DNA of 64,000 bases from Rhizobium sp. EC-SD404 (GTDB lineage: Bacteria > Pseudomonadota > Alphaproteobacteria > Rhizobiales > Rhizobiaceae), in contig NZ_LR701459.1 in assembly GCF_902498825.1 (NCBI RefSeq), positions 1,966,414-2,030,413 of the forward strand, in the 5' to 3' direction. The position numbers were made by a program, and so were the translations under genes. Below, one piece after another: positions 8,957-20,404 of the stretch; positions within the stretch are counted from its first letter, which is position 1; every line of letters begins with the position of its first letter. Below the pieces are notes generated by a model. It made no database searches. It was not told the origin of the DNA and saw only the letters and a list, made by a program, of their open reading frames with translations.

Positions 8957-8975
8957 GCTATAGATGTCGCTATAG
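8957..8975 (+). repeat. direct repeat GCTATAG x2 upstream of clpX
   Basis: In the 342-base clpP-clpX gap the heptamer GCTATAG occurs at 8957-8963 and again at 8969-8975, one helical turn (12 bases) apart, and each contains the palindrome CTATAG. It lies about 135 bases before the clpX start, where an operator or tandem -10 elements could be. The rest of the gap holds the hairpin at 8804-8836 and no gene that I can see. Confidence 0.4.
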
Positions 8976-9108
8976 GACATCAGTTGGTGCCGGATACAGG
9001 CGACCCCCACCATCCAGGGTCGCTGACGAAGGGCACCCGGGTGGGATGCCCGAACGCAGATTGAACAGGTTTCGGCACCCTTGTCGAAAGTGCTGGAAGG
9101 GAATGGAT

Positions 9109-10386
9109 ATGAGCAAGGTCAGCGGCGGCAATAGCGGCGACTCCAAGAATACGCTTTATTGCTCTTTCTGCGGCAAGAGCCAGCACGAGGTGCGCAAGCT
9201 CATTGCGGGTCCGACGGTTTTCATCTGCGATGAATGCGTCGAACTCTGCATGGACATCATCCGCGAGGAAAACAAATCCTCGATGGTCAAGTCCCGCGAC
9301 GGCGTACCCACGCCGCAGGACATCATCAAGGTTCTCGACGAGTATGTGATCGGCCAACAGCAGGCCAAGCGCATCCTCTCGGTCGCGGTGCACAATCACT
9401 ACAAGCGCCTGGCGCACGCAGCGAAGAATTCCGACGTGGAACTCTCCAAGTCGAATATTCTGCTCGTTGGCCCTACGGGTTGCGGCAAGACCTATCTTGC
9501 CCAGACCCTGGCACGCATCATCGACGTGCCGTTCACGATGGCTGACGCCACGACGCTCACCGAGGCCGGCTATGTCGGCGAAGACGTCGAGAACATCATT
9601 TTGAAGCTGCTACAGTCGGCCGACTACAACGTCGAGCGGGCGCAGCGCGGCATCGTCTACATCGACGAAGTCGACAAGATTTCGCGCAAGTCGGACAATC
9701 CCTCGATCACCCGCGACGTGTCGGGCGAGGGCGTGCAGCAGGCGCTTCTGAAGATCATGGAAGGCACGGTCGCATCCGTTCCTCCGCAGGGCGGTCGCAA
9801 GCATCCCCAGCAGGAGTTCCTGCAGGTGGATACCACGAACATCCTGTTCATCTGCGGCGGCGCCTTCGCCGGTCTCGACCGGGTCATCTCGGCCCGCGGC
9901 GAGAAGACGTCGATCGGCTTCGGTGCAACGGTCAAGGCCGCTGAAGATCGTCGCGTCGGCGAGGTTCTTCGCGATCTCGAGCCGGAAGATCTGGTGAAGT
10001 TCGGTCTCATTCCGGAATTCATCGGCCGTCTGCCGGTTATCGCGACACTCGAAGATCTCGACGAAGATGCTTTGATCCAGATCCTCTCCGAGCCCAAGAA
10101 CGCGTTGGTGAAGCAGTATCAGCGCCTGTTCGAGATGGAAGACGTCGAACTGACCTTCCACGAGGACGCGCTTCGCGCCATCGCCAAGCGCGCGATCACC
10201 CGCAAGACCGGCGCACGTGGCCTTCGTTCGATCATGGAGAAAATCCTGCTCGACACGATGTTCGAGTTGCCGGCGCTGGATGGCGTTCGTGAAGTTGTAA
10301 TCTCGGACGATGTGGTCGGCGGCTCGGCTCGCCCGCTCTACATCTACTCGGAGCGCGAAGAGGAAAAGGGCAACGCGACAGCGTGA
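9109..10386 (+). CDS. clpX: ATP-dependent Clp protease ATP-binding subunit ClpX
   Basis: A 425-residue AAA+ unfoldase that recognises substrates and feeds them into ClpP. The N-terminal zinc domain has Cys18, Cys21, Cys40 and Cys43. Walker A is GPTGCGKT (Lys127), the pore loop is GYVGED, Walker B is [11 protein letters not shown], and sensor 2 is TGARGLRS. The frame extends upstream to 9046, but ATG 9109 has GGAAGGG at 9095-9101, seven bases away, and gives the usual [14 protein letters not shown] start. A strong terminator follows the gene. Length and all motifs are those of a functional ClpX. Confidence 0.98.
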   Translation: MSKVSGGNSGDSKNTLYCSFCGKSQHEVRKLIAGPTVFICDECVELCMDIIREENKSSMVKSRDGVPTPQDIIKVLDEYVIGQQQAKRILSVAVHNHYKRLAHAAKNSDVELSKSNILLVGPTGCGKTYLAQTLARIIDVPFTMADATTLTEAGYVGEDVENIILKLLQSADYNVERAQRGIVYIDEVDKISRKSDNPSITRDVSGEGVQQALLKIMEGTVASVPPQGGRKHPQQEFLQVDTTNILFICGGAFAGLDRVISARGEKTSIGFGATVKAAEDRRVGEVLRDLEPEDLVKFGLIPEFIGRLPVIATLEDLDEDALIQILSEPKNALVKQYQRLFEMEDVELTFHEDALRAIAKRAITRKTGARGLRSIMEKILLDTMFELPALDGVREVVISDDVVGGSARPLYIYSEREEEKGNATA

Positions 10387-10420
10387 TCCCGGCCCACCCA
10401 TCGGCTCCAAAAGTCTCGGC

Positions 10421-10454
10421 CGAAAGCCCGCCCAAAGGCGGGCTTTCGTGTTTG
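10421..10454 (+). terminator. intrinsic terminator after clpX
   Basis: A perfect 12-base stem, CGAAAGCCCGCC (10421-10432) with GGCGGGCTTTCG (10437-10448), closes a four-base loop and is followed by TGTTTG. It separates clpX from lon. Confidence 0.85.
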
Positions 10455-10574
10455 TTGATCTCGGGCTTTCCGCCTGTCCCAAGAGCTGTTGATGCTGAGA
10501 AATTCTCGACGTTTTGACAATTGCGTGACAGCCCGTTTCCGAAGGATGATGGTGTGACTCGTGGCCGTGGCAGC

Positions 10575-10605
10575 CACTTGAAACACACACGGGATAACGC
10601 CACTT
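10575..10605 (+). promoter_or_regulatory. candidate heat-shock (RpoH-type) promoter of lon
   Basis: CACTTGAA at 10575-10582, then 17 bases, then CCACTT at 10600-10605, about 100 bases before the lon start. As I remember it, the rhizobial RpoH consensus is CNCTTGAA-N17-CCANAT, which this matches with one mismatch in the -10. The 318-base clpX-lon gap otherwise holds the clpX terminator and no gene. Confidence 0.45.
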
Positions 10606-10704
10606 AACTTTCAACGATCGAGGGCCTCAAACCCCCGTTTTCCGCCGATCGGCGGCTCCCGCAAGTGCCGCAAGGCACGTCACGCGGGCCAGAAAGGAAG
10701 ATTG

Positions 10705-13122
<2,418 letters not shown>

Positions 13123-13177
13123 TGGATAAAGAGGCACCTTTAGCGGGCTTCATGTCCCTGCTGTGATAAGCAAGTGG

Positions 13178-13206
13178 AAAACCGGGCCAAGTGCCCGGTT
13201 TTTTCA
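13178..13206 (+). terminator. intrinsic terminator after lon
   Basis: AAAACCGGGC (13178-13187) pairs with GCCCGGTTTT (13193-13202) over a five-base loop, and the T-run continues to 13204. A second, weaker dyad GGAAAA...TTTTCC lies just downstream near 13231-13248. Confidence 0.85.
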
Positions 13207-13302
13207 TGTCCAATTGCTGAAAACGCTGGAAAACCGGGCTTTTCCGTGCGATTGGCATTCGATTGCCAGGCGTCTGGACTAAGATGCCGAGCCAGTTTCA
13301 GT

Positions 13303-13312
13303 GAAACGTTTC
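13303..13312. promoter_or_regulatory. palindrome GAAACGTTTC upstream of hupB
   Basis: A perfect ten-base palindrome sits 25 bases before the hupB start, within the leader or promoter region. It could be an operator, but so short a site can arise by chance. Confidence 0.25.
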
Positions 13313-13337
13313 GTACCAATTAGAAAGGGGTGGAAAC

Positions 13338-13610
13338 ATGAACAAGAATGAACTCGTCGCTGCCGTCGCCGAGAAGACCGGCATGGCAAAGACCGAGGCG
13401 GGCTCCGCTGTTGAGGCCGTCTTCGAAGTCATCACCGGCGAATTGAAGTCGGGTGGCGACGTGCGCCTCATTGGTTTTGGAAATTTCTCGGTATCGCGCC
13501 GTGAAGCTTCGAAGGGCCGCAACCCCTCGACGGGCGCTGAAGTTGATATCCCGGCACGCAACGTTCCCAAGTTCTCTGCCGGCAAGGGCCTCAAGGACTC
13601 CGTCAACTAA
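13338..13610 (+). CDS. hupB: DNA-binding protein HU (beta type)
   Basis: A 90-residue nucleoid protein that bends and compacts DNA as a dimer. MNKNELVAAVAEKTGM is the typical start, GFGNFSVSRREA carries the core sheet, and GRNPSTGAEVDIPARNVP contains the DNA-intercalating arm with its proline. The length is exactly that of the family. AAAGGGG lies eight bases upstream of the ATG. It has its own terminator and follows lon, as it does in many Hyphomicrobiales genomes. Confidence 0.98.
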   Translation: MNKNELVAAVAEKTGMAKTEAGSAVEAVFEVITGELKSGGDVRLIGFGNFSVSRREASKGRNPSTGAEVDIPARNVPKFSAGKGLKDSVN

Positions 13611-13635
13611 GACGGGTTCCACAGGACAAGAATTC

Positions 13636-13669
13636 GAAAAGCCCGGGCTCTCGCCCGGGCTTTTCATTT
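13636..13669 (+). terminator. intrinsic terminator after hupB
   Basis: GAAAAGCCCGGGC (13636-13648) pairs perfectly with GCCCGGGCTTTTC (13653-13665) across a TCTC loop, then ATTTTG. Because the stem is flanked by A and T runs it may also stop transcription arriving on the minus strand from the peptidase gene. Confidence 0.9.
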
Positions 13670-13705
13670 TGCGGTCCGGCGTTCTTGGTCTTGAGCCGGT
13701 CGGGC

Positions 13706-15343
13706 TCAGCCGTTGAGTACATCGTCGATGACGGTTGCCAGAAGATCGGGCAGAACCCGGAACGTGTAATCCCCGTGGGTGCGCTCCAGGAAATGATGAT
13801 AGTCGCGCCCCCACGGACCGATATTCACGGTGGGGATCGGCGGATGGCCGTCATCGTCCGCAAAGCGGATCGAGGAACCCCAAAGCGGGATTTCACCACG
13901 GATACCCTCAAGGCTTGCCGACGCATTGCGCGCCAGGAAGCTGATATCCGAGATGGCGGGAAAGAACTCACGGGAGCCGACCGATAGCCGTTCGCGATCC
14001 GCAATTTTCGCCATGGCAGACTCGACCACCTTGCGGGTCTGCACCGCGGACGTGTCTGTAGGCCACGCGATGGCTGGGTAGGGCGTTGATGCGATCCCCA
14101 GGACGACTGCAGCGCCTGGGAGCTGCGCCGCATCCAGCGCGAGCTCCGTCAACCGGCGTGAGCGCTCGGGCAGGTCGAAGGAAGACTGCTCCAGCGTCGC
14201 TGCCGCAATTCGGTACTGGTCGTCAAAGCCAGGGCTCGCGGCCTCGGCACGCTCGCGCAATTCGGCAAAGGTGAGAATGGAGACGTCGTCCCATAGCGGG
14301 CTGGCGGACAGCTTGAACGCGGCCGCGCGCTCCTTCATGCGACCCGCCGCCCGGCCGACGGCCGTCACTGCCATCTCACGCGCCATCGCGATGATGTCTT
14401 CCGGGCGCCGACGGTGCATCAGCACGTTCCAGTAGAGCCAAGCGCGTCCAGGCGTCGTGACGTTGTAGACGCTTTTCGCATCCTTGAGCGACAGTGCAGT
14501 CGGCGGCGCCGCGACTTCGTCGCCCGTCATTTCACCGAGCGCTGGCGCGCATTCGAATTCGATGGCGAGTTCCGCCGCCAGATAGGCGGCGTTGATGCCG
14601 TCGAACGGATAGCAGGCGTGTGCGTCCTTGCCGGCCACGAACGCGCTCAGCAGGACCTTGCCGATCGTGCCGAAGGTTGCCACCCGGCCGTTCTGCCCGG
14701 CATCGGCATCGCACGTCGCATCGAGATTGATCGCCACGATGGGCTCGAGGCCGCGTGAACGCAGAAACTCGGGCAACATGGCAGAGACCGCGCGCATGCC
14801 GACGGAGTTTTCTTCCTCGTCCGGCGTCGCGATCAGCAACAGATTGCCGATGCGATCGTCGCCGCTCTCGGCAAAGTGCTCCAGCACGGCAAGCCCTGCC
14901 GCCACGCCGGATTTCATGTCGAGCATTCCGCGTCCGGGAACGAAGTCACCGCTCTTGAGATCGGCCAGCGCCTGCGGATATCCACCGCTCGCTTCGAGCC
15001 GCGCGATCAAGCCTTCGCGCAGCGCATCCGGCGATCCGGCAAGCGTCGACAGGTCGCCATAATCGTCGACCGGCACGACGTCGAAATGGCCGGCCAGGAT
15101 GATCGTGCGACGGCCCGAACCCCGCACGAGCGCGAGTACATTGGCCCGGTCATTGGGATCGCCCTCGATCGGGGCGAGCGTGAGATCGCTCGGATTGGTC
15201 TTGAAATAGGGGTGTTCGGCGATCAGGTCGTTCAACCGACCGGCGAACGCCGCTTCGTCCGGCGTGCCGGTGACGCTGGGCCAGCCGACGAGCGTGTGGG
15301 AGAGCGCGCGTGCGCGCTCCGTCAGCCGCTCGCGCTCAGGCAC
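13706..15343 (-). CDS. M20/M25/M40 family metallopeptidase, RocB-like
   Basis: A 545-residue zinc peptidase related to the arginine-utilisation protein RocB. Metal and catalytic motifs are [19 protein letters not shown] (bridging Asp) and [10 protein letters not shown] (general-base Glu pair). The family removes amino acids from peptides or acylated amino acids in the cytoplasm. I chose the GTG at 15343, giving the start [13 protein letters not shown] and an eight-base overlap with the end of fbp; longer starts would run far into fbp. It is the last gene of a minus-strand series that begins with the dipeptide transporter, which fits breakdown of imported peptides. It converges on hupB. Confidence 0.85.
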   Translation of the reverse strand: MPERERLTERARALSHTLVGWPSVTGTPDEAAFAGRLNDLIAEHPYFKTNPSDLTLAPIEGDPNDRANVLALVRGSGRRTIILAGHFDVVPVDDYGDLSTLAGSPDALREGLIARLEASGGYPQALADLKSGDFVPGRGMLDMKSGVAAGLAVLEHFAESGDDRIGNLLLIATPDEEENSVGMRAVSAMLPEFLRSRGLEPIVAINLDATCDADAGQNGRVATFGTIGKVLLSAFVAGKDAHACYPFDGINAAYLAAELAIEFECAPALGEMTGDEVAAPPTALSLKDAKSVYNVTTPGRAWLYWNVLMHRRRPEDIIAMAREMAVTAVGRAAGRMKERAAAFKLSASPLWDDVSILTFAELRERAEAASPGFDDQYRIAAATLEQSSFDLPERSRRLTELALDAAQLPGAAVVLGIASTPYPAIAWPTDTSAVQTRKVVESAMAKIADRERLSVGSREFFPAISDISFLARNASASLEGIRGEIPLWGSSIRFADDDGHPPIPTVNIGPWGRDYHHFLERTHGDYTFRVLPDLLATVIDDVLNG

Positions 15344-16370
15344 GATCGCGCGTGCCGTGGCTCGCCTCGCGGTGATAGGCGGCGACGATTTCCACCTCTT
15401 CGCGCGAACCCATGATGACACTGACCCGCTGATGGAGTTTTTCCGGCTGCACATCGAGAATGCGTTCGTGGCCCGTGGTGGCCACGCCGCCCGCCTGTTC
15501 CATGAGGAAGCCCATCGGGTTCGCCTCGTACATCAGGCGCAGCTTGCCCGGCACGTCCGGCTTCCGCTTGTCCCAGGGATACATGAAGATGCCGCCACGT
15601 TTCAGGATACGGTGAATGTCGGCGACCATGGAGGCCGTCCAGCGCATGTTGAAGTCTTTGCCGCGCGGCCCGGTCTTGCCGGCGAGGCACTCCTCCACGT
15701 AGCGCTGCATGGGCGCATCCCAATGCCGCTGGTTCGACATGTTGATGGCGAATTCCGCGCTGGTTTCGGGAACGCGCAGCCGCTCGTCGGAAAGCACCCA
15801 CGAGCCCATTTCGCGATCCAGCGTGAATTCGAAAACGCCGGTGCCCACCGTCAGGACGAGAAGCGTCTGCGGCCCGTAGATCGCGTAGCCGGCGGCGACC
15901 TGGCGGGTGCCGTGTTGAAGGAAATCCTCCTCCCGGATCTCACGGCCGGAGGCGTCTGCAGGCGCTTCCAGCACCGAGAAGATGGTGCCGACGGAGAGAT
16001 CGACGTCGATGTTGCTCGATCCATCGATCGGGTCGTAGACGAGGAGGTATTCACCCTTGGGGTATCGGTTCGGAATGCGATGGATCGTATCCATCTCTTC
16101 CGACGCCATGGCGGCGAGATGCCCGCCCCATTCGTTGGCTTCGATCAGGAATTCGTTGGCGAGGACGTCGAGCTTCTTCTGCACCTCGCCCTGAACGTTC
16201 TCGCTGTCGAGCGAACCGAGATTGCCGCCCAGAGCGCCCTTGTTGATCGTGTGGCTGATCGCCTTGCAGGCGCGCGCGACGATCTCGATCAGGAGGCGTA
16301 GCTGTGCCGGAAGCGCTTCTTCCTTCCGCTGCTGCTCGATGAGAAACTGCGTCAGTGTCTTGCGCTTCAT
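15336..16370 (-). CDS. fbp: fructose-1,6-bisphosphatase class I
   Basis: A 344-residue enzyme that converts fructose 1,6-bisphosphate to fructose 6-phosphate in gluconeogenesis and in the Calvin cycle where present. The metal-binding signature [11 protein letters not shown] is intact, as are [11 protein letters not shown] and the substrate loop near [11 protein letters not shown]. The frame is open upstream to 16535, but the ATG at 16370 gives the usual [13 protein letters not shown] start with CGGAGAA upstream. It lies 29 bases after dppF and overlaps the peptidase by eight bases, an unexpected setting that suggests co-transcription when cells grow on peptides. Confidence 0.96.
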   Translation of the reverse strand: MKRKTLTQFLIEQQRKEEALPAQLRLLIEIVARACKAISHTINKGALGGNLGSLDSENVQGEVQKKLDVLANEFLIEANEWGGHLAAMASEEMDTIHRIPNRYPKGEYLLVYDPIDGSSNIDVDLSVGTIFSVLEAPADASGREIREEDFLQHGTRQVAAGYAIYGPQTLLVLTVGTGVFEFTLDREMGSWVLSDERLRVPETSAEFAINMSNQRHWDAPMQRYVEECLAGKTGPRGKDFNMRWTASMVADIHRILKRGGIFMYPWDKRKPDVPGKLRLMYEANPMGFLMEQAGGVATTGHERILDVQPEKLHQRVSVIMGSREEVEIVAAYHREASHGTRDRA

Positions 16371-16399
16371 GGCTCGGTTCTCCGCTCGTCGCGGCGCTC

Positions 16400-17377
16400 T
16401 CAGGCTGCCGCGCTGCTTTTTTCCATCGACAGCGGGAAGAAGCAAGCGGCATCGCGGCCTTCCACCGGCATCAATGGCGGCATCTCGCGTCGGCATCTGT
16501 CCTCGGCGCGCCAGCAGCGCGGATTGAAGGGACAACCGGGGGGTGGATTGAGCGGCGAGGGCAGTTCGCCCGTCAACGGAATGCGCTCTTTTTGCCGCTC
16601 AGGATCGGCCATCGGCGTCGCCGACAGCAGAGCCGCGGTATAGGGATGCTGCGGATCGGAGAACACGCGCTCCGCAGTACCGAATTCGACGGGCTTGCCG
16701 AGATACATCACCATGATGTCGTCGGCGATGTGCCGCACGACGGACAGATCGTGGCTGATGAAGAGATAGGCCAGGCCGAGCTCGTCCTGCAGGTCCATCA
16801 GGATGTTCAGAACCTGCGCCTGGATCGAAACGTCCAGCGCCGAAACCGGCTCGTCCAGGACAAGGATTTTCGGGTTGAGCATCAGGGCTCGCGCGATAGC
16901 GATGCGCTGGCGCTGGCCACCTGAGAACATGTGCGGATAGCGCTCATAGTGCTCGGCGCGCAGGCCGACGCGCGTCAGCATCTCATGCGCCTTCCGGCGT
17001 CTGGTGGCGGCATCGTCTTTGGTGTTGATCTTCAGCGGCTCTTCCAGAATCGCGCCGATCTTCTGGCGCGGATTGAGCGAGCCATAAGGGTTCTGGAAGA
17101 TGATCTGCACCTTGCGGCGCAATTCCGCCGTCGGCCCCGTGACGGGGATTCCGTCGATCTTCAGCTCACCCTCGGTTGGGGTCTCGATCATCGTCGCGAG
17201 ACGGGCGAGCGTCGATTTCCCGCAGCCTGATTCCCCGACAACGGCAAGCGTCTTGCCGGCCTCGAGGTCAAACGACACGCCATTCAGCGCCTTGACCGTT
17301 GCAGGCTTGCTGAAGGCTCCCCGCGTCACCTCGTAGTGGCGGTGGAGGTCGGTTCCTTGAAGGACAATCTCTGTCAA
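16400..17377 (-). CDS. dppF: dipeptide ABC transporter ATP-binding protein DppF
   Basis: A 325-residue ATPase, one of two that drive the Dpp importer. Walker A is [10 protein letters not shown], the signature [15 protein letters not shown], Walker [14 protein letters not shown], the switch SHDLSVV. The C-terminal oligopeptide-transporter region has a four-cysteine-like cluster around [18 protein letters not shown] that in this family can hold an iron-sulfur cluster. The start is TTG at 17377, overlapping the dppD TGA, with a very good AGGAGGAA just upstream. fbp follows 29 bases after the stop. Confidence 0.95.
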   Translation of the reverse strand: MTEIVLQGTDLHRHYEVTRGAFSKPATVKALNGVSFDLEAGKTLAVVGESGCGKSTLARLATMIETPTEGELKIDGIPVTGPTAELRRKVQIIFQNPYGSLNPRQKIGAILEEPLKINTKDDAATRRRKAHEMLTRVGLRAEHYERYPHMFSGGQRQRIAIARALMLNPKILVLDEPVSALDVSIQAQVLNILMDLQDELGLAYLFISHDLSVVRHIADDIMVMYLGKPVEFGTAERVFSDPQHPYTAALLSATPMADPERQKERIPLTGELPSPLNPPPGCPFNPRCWRAEDRCRREMPPLMPVEGRDAACFFPLSMEKSSAAA

Positions 17378-18396
17378 ATAAGTTCCTCCTGCCGTTCCGC
17401 AACGGCTTTTTCAGGCGCGGGATGGCCTTGAGGCACGCCGTTGACCAGCGGGTAGTTGCAGAGGGCAAGCCCGAGCGATGTCGGTTGGCGCTTTACCGTC
17501 TGGCGACAGAGATCGGTCGCAAAGCTGCAGCGCGGTTCGAACAGGCATGCCGGCGGCCGATCGTTCGGGCCCGGAACCACACCGGGAATCGACGGAAGAC
17601 GCTTGTTGCCGCGGGCACGCTCGGGAAGGGCAGCCAGAAGCGCGGCCGTATAGGGATGATGCGGGTCGCGGAAGAGCTCGGTAACCGGCTGTTCCTCCAC
17701 CTTCTGGCCTGCGTATTGGACCTGCACGCGCTCGGCGGTCTCAGCCACCACTCCCATATCATGCGTGATCAGAATCAAGCCCATATCGGTCTCCTTCTGG
17801 AGCCGCACGAGGAGATCGAGGATCTGCGCTTGGATGGTGACGTCGAGCGCCGTTGTCGGTTCGTCGGCGATCAGGAGCTTCGGGTTGCACGACAGCGCCA
17901 TTGCGATCATCACGCGCTGGCTCATGCCGCCGGAAAGCTGGTGCGGAAAGGCGGAAAGACGGTCGGCAGGCGCGGGGATCCCGACCAGTTCCAGAAGCTC
18001 GATCGAGCGCTGACGCCGTTCCTTGCGACCGAGGCCGAGATGCTTCTTGAGCATTTCGCCGATCTGAAAGCCGACGGTGAAGCACGGGTTGAGGCTCGAC
18101 ATCGGCTCCTGGAAGATCATGGCGATGTCCTTGCCGATGATCCTGCGCCGATCACGCGCCGACATGCCGATGAGGTCGTTGCCTTCGAAGCGCATGACGT
18201 CAGCTTCGATCTTGGCAGTCCACGGAAGAAGCCCCATCAGCGCCAGCATCGAAACCGACTTGCCCGAGCCGGACTCGCCGACGATCGACAGAATCTCTCC
18301 GGCATCGACACTGAGGCTGACGCCATCGACCGCTTTGAAGGGGCCGGAGGAGGTGTCGAAGGTGACGGTCAGGTTTTCAAGTTCGAGAAGCGGCAT
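17374..18396 (-). CDS. dppD: dipeptide ABC transporter ATP-binding protein DppD
   Basis: A 340-residue ATPase, partner of DppF. Walker A is [11 protein letters not shown], signature [15 protein letters not shown], Walker [13 protein letters not shown], switch THDMGVV. The C-terminal extension with [15 protein letters not shown] is typical of peptide transporters. The frame is open to 18552, but ATG 18396 ([13 protein letters not shown]) follows GAGG and overlaps the permease stop by one base. The order B-C-D-F on the minus strand is that of the E. coli dpp operon. Confidence 0.95.
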   Translation of the reverse strand: MPLLELENLTVTFDTSSGPFKAVDGVSLSVDAGEILSIVGESGSGKSVSMLALMGLLPWTAKIEADVMRFEGNDLIGMSARDRRRIIGKDIAMIFQEPMSSLNPCFTVGFQIGEMLKKHLGLGRKERRQRSIELLELVGIPAPADRLSAFPHQLSGGMSQRVMIAMALSCNPKLLIADEPTTALDVTIQAQILDLLVRLQKETDMGLILITHDMGVVAETAERVQVQYAGQKVEEQPVTELFRDPHHPYTAALLAALPERARGNKRLPSIPGVVPGPNDRPPACLFEPRCSFATDLCRQTVKRQPTSLGLALCNYPLVNGVPQGHPAPEKAVAERQEELI

Positions 18397-19334
18397 CAGG
18401 ACCTCTTCAGCTTGGGGTCGAGCGCATCGCGCAGGCCATCGCCCATTAGGTTGATGGCGAGCACCGTGATCAGGATGGCGAGACCCGGGAAGGTGACGAC
18501 CCACCAGGCGCGCAGAATGAACTCGCGGGCTTCCGCCAGCATCGTACCCCATTCCGGTGTGGGCGGCTGGGCGCCCATACCGAGGAAGCCGAGTGCCGCA
18601 GCGTCAAGGATCGCGTTGGAGAAGGAAAGCGTCGCCTGAACGATCAGAGGTGCCAGGCAGTTCGGCAGGATCGTCACGAACATCAGACGCAGGCGGCTCG
18701 CGCCGACGACGCGGGCGGAGGTGACATATTCGCGCTCGCTTTCGGCGAGCACGGAGGCACGCGTGAGGCGCACGAAGTGCGGCTGCAGGACGAGCGCGAT
18801 GGCGATCATCGCGTTGACGAGGCCCGGGCCGAGGATCGCGACCAGCACCAGCGCCAGCAGAAGAGACGGGAAGGCGAGGATCACGTCCATCACCCGCATG
18901 ATCACCGTGTCGATCCAACCGCGGAAGAAGCCCGCAATCAGGCCGAGCAGCACGCCGGTCGACACCGAAAGCACGACGACGACCACACCGATGAATAGCG
19001 AGAAGCGAGCGCCGTACATGAGCCGCGAAAGGACATCGCGGCCAACCGGATCAGTTCCGAGAATATAGGCGCTACGACCGCCTTCTTCCCACATGGGTGG
19101 AATCAGCAGTGCATCCCGGTTCTGAATGGTCGGGGCATGCGGTGCAAGGATGGGCGCGAAGACGGCGATCGCCACGATCAGGAGGAAGATCACAAGCCCG
19201 ATGACCGAGCCCTTGTTCTGGCTGAAATAATACCAGAACTCGGCAAGGACCGAACGGGGTTTGGCGATTGTCGTTTCTCTTCCCGCCTCGGTACGTTCGT
19301 CGACGGCGGATTTTTCAGCTTCGATGTGGGTCAT
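18396..19334 (-). CDS. dppC: dipeptide ABC transporter permease DppC
   Basis: A 312-residue inner-membrane permease. A polar N-terminus of about 35 residues leads into [19 protein letters not shown] and further hydrophobic segments; the docking loop contains [18 protein letters not shown] followed by LPN, the EAA motif. The ATG at 19334 has AGGAAG six bases upstream, and the stop touches the dppD start. Together with DppB it forms the channel for di- and tripeptides. Confidence 0.95.
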   Translation of the reverse strand: MTHIEAEKSAVDERTEAGRETTIAKPRSVLAEFWYYFSQNKGSVIGLVIFLLIVAIAVFAPILAPHAPTIQNRDALLIPPMWEEGGRSAYILGTDPVGRDVLSRLMYGARFSLFIGVVVVVLSVSTGVLLGLIAGFFRGWIDTVIMRVMDVILAFPSLLLALVLVAILGPGLVNAMIAIALVLQPHFVRLTRASVLAESEREYVTSARVVGASRLRLMFVTILPNCLAPLIVQATLSFSNAILDAAALGFLGMGAQPPTPEWGTMLAEAREFILRAWWVVTFPGLAILITVLAINLMGDGLRDALDPKLKRS

Positions 19335-19343
19335 GGCCGCTTC

Positions 19344-20348
19344 CTAGTGCCGGATTCGCGGGTTGATCAGCCCGTAGAGCATGTCGACGAGGAGATTGAC
19401 GAACATGATGACGATGGCGATCATCAGCAGGCCGCCCTGGACGACCGCATAGTCGCGCCGGAAAACGGAATCGACCATCCACTTGCCGATGCCTGGCCAC
19501 GAGAAGATCGTCTCCGTCAGGATCGCGCCGGCAAGCAGGGTGCCCACCTGCAGACCGATGGTGGTGATGACCGGTATCATCGCATTGCGTAGGGCGTGAA
19601 GTCCGACGACGCGCCTTGGCGAAAGTCCCTTCGATCGAGCGGTACGGACATAGTCTTCGCCGAGCACTTCCAGCATGGCGGAGCGCGTCTGGCGCGCAAT
19701 CACGGCAAGCGGAATGGTGGCAAGCACGATGGTCGGAAGGATCAGATGGCTGAGCGCTGACACGAACGCACCATCCTGGCCTGACAGCAAACTGTCGACC
19801 AGCATGAAGCCGGTGACGGGCGGTAAGAAATACAGGAGCGAGATGCGCCCGGAGACAGGCGTCCAGCCGAGCGTGCCGGAAAAGAAGATGATGAGCAGCA
19901 GGCCCCACCAAAAGATCGGCATGGAATAGCCGACGAGCGCCGTGCCCATGACGGTCTGGTCCACCCAGGTGCCGCGCTTGACGGCGGCGAGAACGCCGAG
20001 CGGGATGCCGATGACGGTGGCAAGCACGATTGCGCAGAAGGCGAGTTCGATCGTCGCCGGAAACAGCGTGAAGAACTCGTCGAGCACCGGTCTGCGTGTG
20101 ACGATCGAAGTTCCGAGATCGCCCTGCAGGATACCCATGAGATAATCGAAATACTGAGCAACCAGCGGCCGATCGAAGCCCATTTCGGCGCTTAGCTGCG
20201 CGTAGCGCTCCGCGCTCATGCCGCGTTCGCCGGCAAGAAGCATGATCGGGTCGCCGGGCAACAAACGGATGAACGCAAATGAGATGATCGAAACCCCGAT
20301 GAATGTCGGGATGATCAGCGCCAGGCGCGAAAGAAAGAATCTTAGCAT
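19344..20348 (-). CDS. dppB: dipeptide ABC transporter permease DppB
   Basis: A 334-residue permease starting MLRFFLSRLALIIPTFIG, the conserved N-terminus, with six predicted membrane segments and the EAA loop EDYVRTARSKGLSPRRV. The length is normal. The start codon lies only three bases after a T-run that ends a strong hairpin, and no ribosome binding site is visible, so translation initiation here must depend on structure or on read-through ribosomes. It is followed by dppC after nine bases. Confidence 0.95.
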   Translation of the reverse strand: MLRFFLSRLALIIPTFIGVSIISFAFIRLLPGDPIMLLAGERGMSAERYAQLSAEMGFDRPLVAQYFDYLMGILQGDLGTSIVTRRPVLDEFFTLFPATIELAFCAIVLATVIGIPLGVLAAVKRGTWVDQTVMGTALVGYSMPIFWWGLLLIIFFSGTLGWTPVSGRISLLYFLPPVTGFMLVDSLLSGQDGAFVSALSHLILPTIVLATIPLAVIARQTRSAMLEVLGEDYVRTARSKGLSPRRVVGLHALRNAMIPVITTIGLQVGTLLAGAILTETIFSWPGIGKWMVDSVFRRDYAVVQGGLLMIAIVIMFVNLLVDMLYGLINPRIRH

Positions 20349-20351
20349 GGC

Positions 20352-20383
20352 AAAAACCGGGAGCGGCTCATCGCCGCCCCCGG
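20352..20383 (-). terminator. attenuator-type terminator between dppA and dppB
   Basis: On the minus strand CCGGG-GCGGC pairs with GCCGC-CCCGG (20373-20383 with 20357-20367, one mismatch in the stem), five-base loop, directly followed by five T residues at 20356-20352 and then the dppB ATG. This is a textbook intrinsic terminator placed inside an operon, expected to make binding protein mRNA exceed permease mRNA. Confidence 0.75.
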
Positions 20384-20404
20384 CTCCCTGTCTTTGAGCA
20401 GACT

